Below, piece after piece: positions 61,701 to 64,000 of a DNA stretch of 64,000 nt. Within the stretch, counting starts at the first letter, position 1. The number at the start of each line of letters is the position of its first letter. The stretch spans positions 1,426,001 through 1,490,000 of the forward strand of contig JAHNUO010000002.1 of assembly GCA_019787685.1 (NCBI GenBank), written 5' to 3'. The DNA is from Chiua virens (taxonomy: Eukaryota; Basidiomycota; Agaricomycetes; Boletales; Boletaceae). A program made the translations under genes and the position numbers. Below the pieces are notes generated by a model that did not search any database, was not told the DNA's origin, and saw nothing but the letters and a program-made list of their open reading frames with translations.

Positions 61701-62791
61701 ACTGCAGTCTCTTGAGCAAGAGAATGCAAAGCTGAAAGCCGAGGTACAGCGGGTTCAACAAAATGGCGCAGGTGGGACAAGAAACCGAACGTCACCTCAA
61801 CGCAAGATTCAGACACTGGAACAGTACAATCATGGATCTCAGGGCAGTAAGTCCACCATCTGCTGAGCCACATGATATAGGAGTAATCAAGATCGTCAGG
61901 TTCGCGAAGGGACAGGCGTATCATTGACAAGGTCTATTTTTCCGGTCGTGATAAGTTCGCTCCGTATTGACCATTCTCAGCTTCGAGGAATCAGAGGTTA
62001 AACGGGATGCAGAAGAACTAAGAGATGTTCGAGATGAAGCTTCACCTACCCGACAGACCGCGGACCTTGGCGACAGCGCTATAAGGGTTCGTTTCATTAT
62101 TTTTCTTGGAGCTTATGTTCCTGCACATCTTGTCCAGCTCCTGCGATGCGTGTGCGACACCATCGACATGAATACACTTGCAGAGGAAGAACAGTGCGAT
62201 ATTTGGATGGAAGACATGCAAGTGTTCAAATGCTATAGGTCACAGCTTTACTTGCACCACCCGTGAATATAATCTGAATTTGGATTTAGCCTGCCCTGCC
62301 GACACCCACTCTGTGTTGGATGTTTCGATCAGTTGTGCAATGCGTTCAATGGAACAGGTGACCATGGGTCAGTCCGATGTCCTCATTGCCGAGCAATCTG
62401 TCAGCGCGACGAGTGTGAAATAATCACACATACTGCTGTGCAACAGTGGGATCTACTGTTAGATATCTCTCAACAATGGACGAAAATGGATGTCAGCGAG
62501 ATGGATATCAGTGAAGGTAACGATGATGAGGGCAGTTTCATACATGATGGCTCTGGCGCAGCCATAGAGAGGTTGGTGAAACTCTACAACAGATTCTGCT
62601 TCTAAATGGCCTCCAGCGCACGCATACCAGAAAATGTTGAAGAGGCAGTGGATCTTGATTCAGAGAACTCTGCTGCTTCCCCCTCACCTAACAACCCCGA
62701 ATCAGCTGCTTACAAGAGCTTACCTTCTCCATTGAAGCGTAAAAGATTAAAACAGTTAGCAGCACGACGAGAAGTGAGACAGAGAATATAG
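40739..62791 (+). CDS. RING-finger protein gene interrupted in intron 1 by a 20.6-kb transposon
   Basis: Exon 1 (40,739-40,793) reads MPNTRAATSRWKLSQEGT and ends in a GTAAGT donor. The acceptor GCAG at 61,513-61,516 starts exon 2 (ESATSEDDSNDSIPHG) in the correct phase. The native intron was about 74 bp; the transposon lies inside it. A coiled coil follows (KLYTQLQSLEQENAKLKAEV), then a RING: CDIWMEDMQVFKCYSLPCRH, PLCVGC, CPHC. The second RING cysteine is read as Trp (TGG at 62,204-62,206). A last intron (62,573-62,624) gives SARIPENVEEAVDL and the basic tail LKRKRLKQLAARREVRQRI, with the stop at 62,791. The junction near 61,565-61,620 is unclear (in-frame TAG at 61,574). Probable E3 ligase; substrate unknown. 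Confidence 0.72.
40838..40840. repeat. Left TTA target-site duplication
   Basis: TTA directly before the left terminal inverted repeat, matching TTA directly after the right one. Confidence 0.75.
40841..41054 (+). repeat. Left terminal inverted repeat
   Basis: 214 bp matching 61,273-61,486 in reverse complement; about 97 percent over the first 182 bp, then weaker but alignable. Five of the six early differences are transitions. It contains a 26-bp perfect palindrome at 41,003-41,028. Confidence 0.9.
41297..41366 (+). repeat. Left subterminal GRCCACTC repeats
   Basis: Four exact CCACTC cores preceded by GGA or GGG, plus one variant, within 70 bp. CACTA elements usually have such subterminal arrays bound by their transposition proteins. 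Confidence 0.65.
41413..43880 (-). CDS. Transposon cargo gene A: Pro/Ser-rich protein with a GMSGDE C-terminal domain
   Basis: The N-terminus lies near 43,700-43,880, with an unclear start. It is Pro/Ser-rich (PPYVVYTKQSHREISN, LHREGSESPSLPEPSVRG) and low-complexity. Next come ALESVIHRVVTERLDSTTTH and an acidic DGDDEDDNED stretch, then a helical region (LSRICLQKLSRTYRAYRQQA). The C-terminal domain reads TQMLNCLGVEGMSGDETD, then RIETPWISPVISCLFQAVES, then LPGLPRNWYSDEWFRGLS and the end at 41,413. This matches the domain order of the host gene at 25,006-26,916. I associate this domain with repeated genes in agaricomycete genomes but cannot name a function. Several introns; boundaries approximate. 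Confidence 0.5.
44206..44294 (+). repeat. Partial copy of a short inverted-repeat (MITE-like) sequence
   Basis: The left arm at 44,245-44,274 (TAAATAGTGACGGCCGATTT and on) plus 8 bp of the right arm (GCTGAGTT). The upstream flank GCGAAAAATCC also matches the flank of the full copy at 51,484. Confidence 0.55.
44470..48003 (-). CDS. Transposon cargo gene B: Spt5/NusG-like KOW-domain protein
   Basis: Resembles transcription elongation factor Spt5 but is shorter. An acidic N-terminal region (YGDAIEALAQRYGGD, EADGDEECELLDDS) is followed by a degenerate NGN-like segment around LPGRIHVWSPDQRTFVRALP. KOW-type modules follow: FMKATLDRFHQQYWKAGDVL, GKYGIVIDVDILTREVTFLD, YNVRSGDAVEVVRGRLLGKK with GTVKTVDLQKKTLEVAG, and CGEYKGWRG. 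The start may be at 48,003 (MANHHGLRD) or downstream; the C-terminus runs into the 44,400s. Many introns. Real Spt5 acts with RNA polymerase II; whether this copy does is unknown. Such Spt5-like genes seem expanded in agaricomycetes, and here one clearly rides in a transposon. Confidence 0.6.
48004..48589. other. Non-coding stretch between cargo genes B and C
   Basis: Contains purine-rich runs near 48,250-48,285 (GAGAGGGAAAGAGAAAGAGA) and an A/T-rich segment after 48,340. A possible extra 5' exon of gene B (GIDSLVRRLDAW) lies near 48,010-48,040. Nothing else supported. Confidence 0.35.
48590..50699 (-). CDS. Transposon cargo gene C: F-box/leucine-rich protein with a repetitive N-terminus
   Basis: It starts MSTPKSESKGAADEAEHKHK at 50,699. 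The N-terminal region contains tandem 31-residue units built on LDLTTPPR. The F-box is SILVLPTELFHQIFSFFSGR with DLRICSQVSVFFREIAGPLF. The C-terminal half is leucine-rich: PLKVLSIQNAGFSSATWGKF, FLEDLHLDARCPLKVLLTFL and VDLPLLRHLGGPAEYVRALA. This fits an SCF ubiquitin-ligase receptor layout. An exon boundary lies near 49,590. The C-terminus near 48,600-48,740 is approximate. Confidence 0.72.
50128..50440 (-). repeat. Coding minisatellite in the F-box gene
   Basis: About three and a half copies of a 93-bp unit encoding RTPSPLDLTTPPRGLITLPC plus an APSVLDLTTPP part. The length is a multiple of three, so copy number can change without breaking the frame. Confidence 0.75.
51030..51483. other. Non-coding stretch upstream of the F-box gene
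   Basis: Short direct repeats (CTCGTCTCGTCTC near 51,287; GAGGATCAGAGAGGATCAGA near 51,335; GAGTGGTATA twice near 51,421). No convincing gene. Confidence 0.35.
51484..51556 (+). repeat. 73-bp inverted-repeat (MITE-like) sequence, full copy
   Basis: Two 30-bp arms, TAAGTAGTGACGGCCGATTT onward and its complement ending GGTCACTATTTA, match at 25 of 30 positions around a 13-bp loop. Partial copies lie at 44,206 and 54,164. Confidence 0.7.
51557..52037. other. Non-coding stretch before cargo gene D
   Basis: A/T-rich in parts, with no ORF I can support; probably promoter and leader of the gene at 52,038. Confidence 0.35.
52038..53115 (+). CDS. Transposon cargo gene D: small helical protein of unknown function
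   Basis: It starts MKLDFNSSEFYPPRYNPYCR. A proline-rich basic region (ARLRPLSRGPPVTPIRRVAT) is followed by a GTAAGT...TCGCAG intron and a helical, charged segment (LERARGLLEDALCDEAEAVM, then NLAIKRAVVETLAQVGI). Later exons give RDVIMETIPKSKSTVYAAVR and a possible hydrophobic stretch (GSGYLLSLVTP). No family recognised. The frame closes at 53,115. Exon structure is partly inferred. Confidence 0.4.
53243..53852 (-). CDS. Transposon cargo gene E: small RGGYNLQ-motif protein
   Basis: The ATG at 53,852 starts MPKVTTSHWSYHRHFSPLIC. After one intron comes VKTLILKPRGEVSRINRGGY continuing NLQEKLGWPVTEYEEIR. The last exon reads DGDWVVSDFLRLLLKNTAVR and stops at 53,243. The pairing of an RGGYNLQ-x-LGW start with a W-V-x-DFLR-x-LKN end is one I recall from many short agaricomycete proteins, with no known function. 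The middle exon (TFVIQLARDHLVVTKPWSKQ) is in phase. Confidence 0.5.
53853..54554. other. Non-coding stretch upstream of the WD40 gene
   Basis: Holds the partial MITE-like arm and A/T-rich sequence. The open frame from 54,387 (MPFDTPMEPLLFRSLHYAYS) could be a 5' extension of the WD40 gene, but nothing confirms it. Confidence 0.3.
54164..54190 (+). repeat. Partial (right-arm) copy of the MITE-like sequence
   Basis: GAGTTTGAAAT followed by TCACTATTTA, matching the right arm of the full copy at 51,527-51,556 except for the central six bases. Confidence 0.45.
54555..56121 (+). CDS. Transposon cargo gene F: WD40-repeat protein with a C-terminal membrane segment
   Basis: A beta-propeller of the type expanded in agaricomycetes. 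Repeats include HTKAVNTIVISPCGSMLLSG with NDSRVVIWSLSSGEM. Then come VFGASDGNIHLYGRPKDNP, HGGAIESFAWDPVRSRLASA with GNGEVKLWKV, and VHFCDEGSSLLVSYLESGF. Further repeats follow: GQHLLITNLHDGIDCYTLPT and LGWVIVGGDNGFARVFDYQT. The last exon ends with QIVIFGVICVLVNIIMQYLT, a likely tail anchor, and the stop at 56,119-56,121. At least six introns. The start at 54,555 is tentative; an upstream extension is possible. Confidence 0.7.
56122..56585. other. Intergenic region with an approximately 45-bp tandem repeat
   Basis: Between 56,135 and 56,275 a unit resembling GTCCATCCCAGTGACTCCCT plus TAGTCCCCCTCTTAGCTCC recurs about three times with variation. It lies between the convergent WD40 and transposase genes. 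No coding signal. Confidence 0.5.
56586..60074 (-). pseudogene. Tnp2/Plavaka-type DDE transposase, apparently damaged
   Basis: N-terminal region: FADLALTDHQLHECAGSISA with IASLQQELIWLEENRQRIAH; then NANPAIFLPMLIALILNVFG. A zinc-knuckle region has TYATCPKCSYTYVPG. The Tnp2 core contains KPYVVQDYGDFMGGLLSRPG, SLSIDWFNPLGNKMAGKKKS (first catalytic Asp) and YLAGIIPGPKEPLLEQVNHF. SDLPATRKISGF (second Asp) with HLCNLC comes next, then FLIIDGMHNLFLGLTQ. The C-terminal part has WRSSIEFDLPVTLLKLWG and LFPDIAWRPNHHAALHIHEF. An in-frame TGA at 58,141-58,143 interrupts ALG|LHAPTLWKLLDERN. A frame break near 59,325 separates ESVIIFP from DIRTVRKKLDL. Several introns. The family is certain; present activity is doubtful. 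Confidence 0.82.
60075..60994. other. Transposon right-end region with a possible small gene
   Basis: Mostly non-coding. A two-exon candidate between 60,740 and 61,000 (+) reads CGQCRVRTKRRALKASANKR, then FLREIKGVTIWLFAIFLLGL, a Cys pair plus one membrane segment. No start codon is secure, so I do not call a gene. Confidence 0.3.
60995..61056 (-). repeat. Right subterminal GRCCACTC repeats
   Basis: Three GAGTGGCCCCC copies on the plus strand, which are GGGGGCCACTC on the minus strand. They mirror the left array in orientation and distance from the end. Confidence 0.65.
61057..61272. other. A/T-rich spacer between subterminal repeats and right inverted repeat
   Basis: No ORF or RNA feature. 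Mirrors the A/T-rich spacer at 41,055-41,296 on the left. Confidence 0.4.
61273..61486 (-). repeat. Right terminal inverted repeat
   Basis: Reverse complement of the left repeat. Its palindrome at 61,304-61,319 (TGTCTAAATTTAGACA) is a paired variant of the left core. Confidence 0.9.
61487..61489. repeat. Right TTA target-site duplication
   Basis: TTA directly after GGGGTG, the end of the right terminal inverted repeat. Confidence 0.75.
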
Positions 62792-62901
62792 TATGATGTG
62801 TTAATTGCTGGTGCAGTCCAGCTGCGGAGGTGGCTTCGTGAGTATGTAGACAATAATGCAGAGTAAAAATGCAACAAATGGCGCAGAAATCAGAAAACAT
62901 G

Positions 62902-64000
62902 TCATGATATCAGTCCATGAGCTCGTAGCAAGGCAGCCCACCTAATGTTAGGGTCAGACGGGAAGCCAGTAGTGGATCAACAGACTCACTCCTCTTTCTC
63001 TGATTCCAATTCGGCAATTTTTCGTTTGAGCTCCCTGTTGAAGATCCATTAAACGTGCGAGAGCACGAGATAGAGCAGAACCTACGAATTCTCTTTACTC
63101 AAACCATTCCTCGACTCTTTCGTTTGACACAGGTCATGTGTCATCGACTCCCAAGCTTCATCGTGAGGAAGGTTGGCATCGTTGTACATCGCGTCTAGTT
63201 CCTCGTTGAAGGCCTGAGCGATATGGTCAGCTCATGCATTCAATGTCGTAATTACAATACACTCGCCTCGTACATGATTTCCTTTTCTGCTGTTGCATCC
63301 GCCAATAAGCTCTTAACAAGCTCACATTGGCGTTTGGTGTTCTGTAACTCCACTCGCGTTCGGTCGAGGTCTGCAGCCTTCTGGATAGGATATGAGTCGA
63401 AAACATCCGAGTAAATTGCCAAAACTCACCTCTTTGATGTCAAGCATAAACTGCTCGAGGTCACTGCGCAGTGTCTCATGGTGTGACATAGCGCGGACCA
63501 TATTTTGGTCTGCGTCCACTAGTGATTCTTCTAGACGACTCAAAATCGCAGGATTCATCATCTCAGACTGGTTTGACGCAGGACCATCCCCTAGGATGCT
63601 ACGCGTTCGTTGGAGTGGGGTCGTTGGGCCTTCAGCTTGTCGCCTGCCGATGAGTTGACGCATTTCTTCCATTCGCTGCTGTGCCTCCTTGGTCTTTCAC
63701 GAGAAAGAGAAACCAGTAAGTACTGATTGAACGATCAAGTCGACATGTCGACACCTACAATCGGTGGGGGTTTAATTCTTTGGGGAGTGCGCGCGAACGA
63801 CTTGTCTGGAGATGAGGATCCCCAAGAATCCATCGGACTATTCAAATTCGAGCGTAACTCTGAGATATCGAGTTTTATCCTTTTCATTGCACGGTGCGAT
63901 AATTCAACCTAGGTGTCTGATAAGTAAATAGTCAGAGATGGTAGAAAACGGGTCAAACCTCGTCTCGCGCAGAGACTACTGTCTGCAATATATTGTCCGT
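62902..64000 (-). CDS. C-terminal part of a coiled-coil, probably kinesin-like, protein (5' end beyond window)
   Basis: The gene enters from beyond 64,000. Exons read TDNILQTVVSARDE, then VELSHRAMKRIKLDISELRS and PQRIKPPPI. The next is TKEAQQRMEEMRQLIGRRQA with MVRAMSHHETLRSDLEQFML. The last ones are KAADLDRTRVELQNTKRQCE, FNEELDAMYNDANLPHDEAW and LKRKIAELESEKEE, spliced to WAALLRAHGLIS and the stop at 62,902-62,904. All visible introns are GT-AG and in phase. The heptad-rich stalk and the short conserved end resemble the tail of basidiomycete kinesins as I remember them. No motor domain is in the window, so the kinesin call is tentative. Confidence 0.55.

Overview
The window is nuclear DNA from a filamentous basidiomycete, most likely an agaricomycete. 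Genes are dense, on both strands, and split by many short introns of about 45-65 bp. The protein set is basidiomycete in style: RIM15 with a fused receiver domain, EFR3, a short tRNase Z, and a Plavaka-type Tnp2 transposase.

Left part, 1-40,640, is a gene-rich housekeeping region. In order it holds: a ThrE/PRM10-type membrane transporter (+), cytosolic phenylalanyl-tRNA synthetase alpha (-), PEX2 (+), a small BRCT protein (-), folylpolyglutamate synthase (+), an EF-hand MscS channel (-), a small Cys-rich protein (-), importin-11/KAP120 (+), a multi-pass membrane protein (-), VPS52 (+), EFR3 (-), an unrecognised coiled-coil protein (-), the proteasome lid deubiquitinase RPN11 (+), mitochondrial bS18m (-), the kinase RIM15 (+), an unrecognised Pro/Ser-rich protein (+), THO7 (+), tRNase Z (-) and a split tRNA-His (-). 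Many neighbours are divergent pairs with 80-170 bp between start codons.

Centre, 40,841-61,486, is one 20,646-bp DNA transposon. It has 214-bp terminal inverted repeats beginning CACCCCTGGG, 3-bp TTA target duplications, a palindrome inside each repeat and GRCCACTC subterminal repeats. It encodes a Tnp2/Plavaka transposase that looks damaged. It also carries six non-transposase genes: a protein with a C-terminal domain also seen in a host gene of this window, a KOW/Spt5-like protein, an F-box/LRR protein with a minisatellite, a small helical protein, a small RGGYNLQ-motif protein, and a WD40 protein with a C-terminal membrane segment. The element sits inside intron 1 of a RING-finger gene whose first exon (40,739-40,793) and second exon (from 61,517) join in frame. 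That host gene therefore spans about 22 kb.

Right end, 61,487-64,000, holds the rest of the RING gene and the C-terminal part of a coiled-coil, probably kinesin-like, gene on the minus strand.

Two properties run through the window. First, conserved exons of essential genes (PheRS alpha, PEX2, MscS, RPN11 twice, RIM15 and others) each contain single-base insertions or deletions. Undoing them restores both conserved residues and divisibility by three, which points to residual assembly indels. Second, at least three introns use a GC donor instead of GT.
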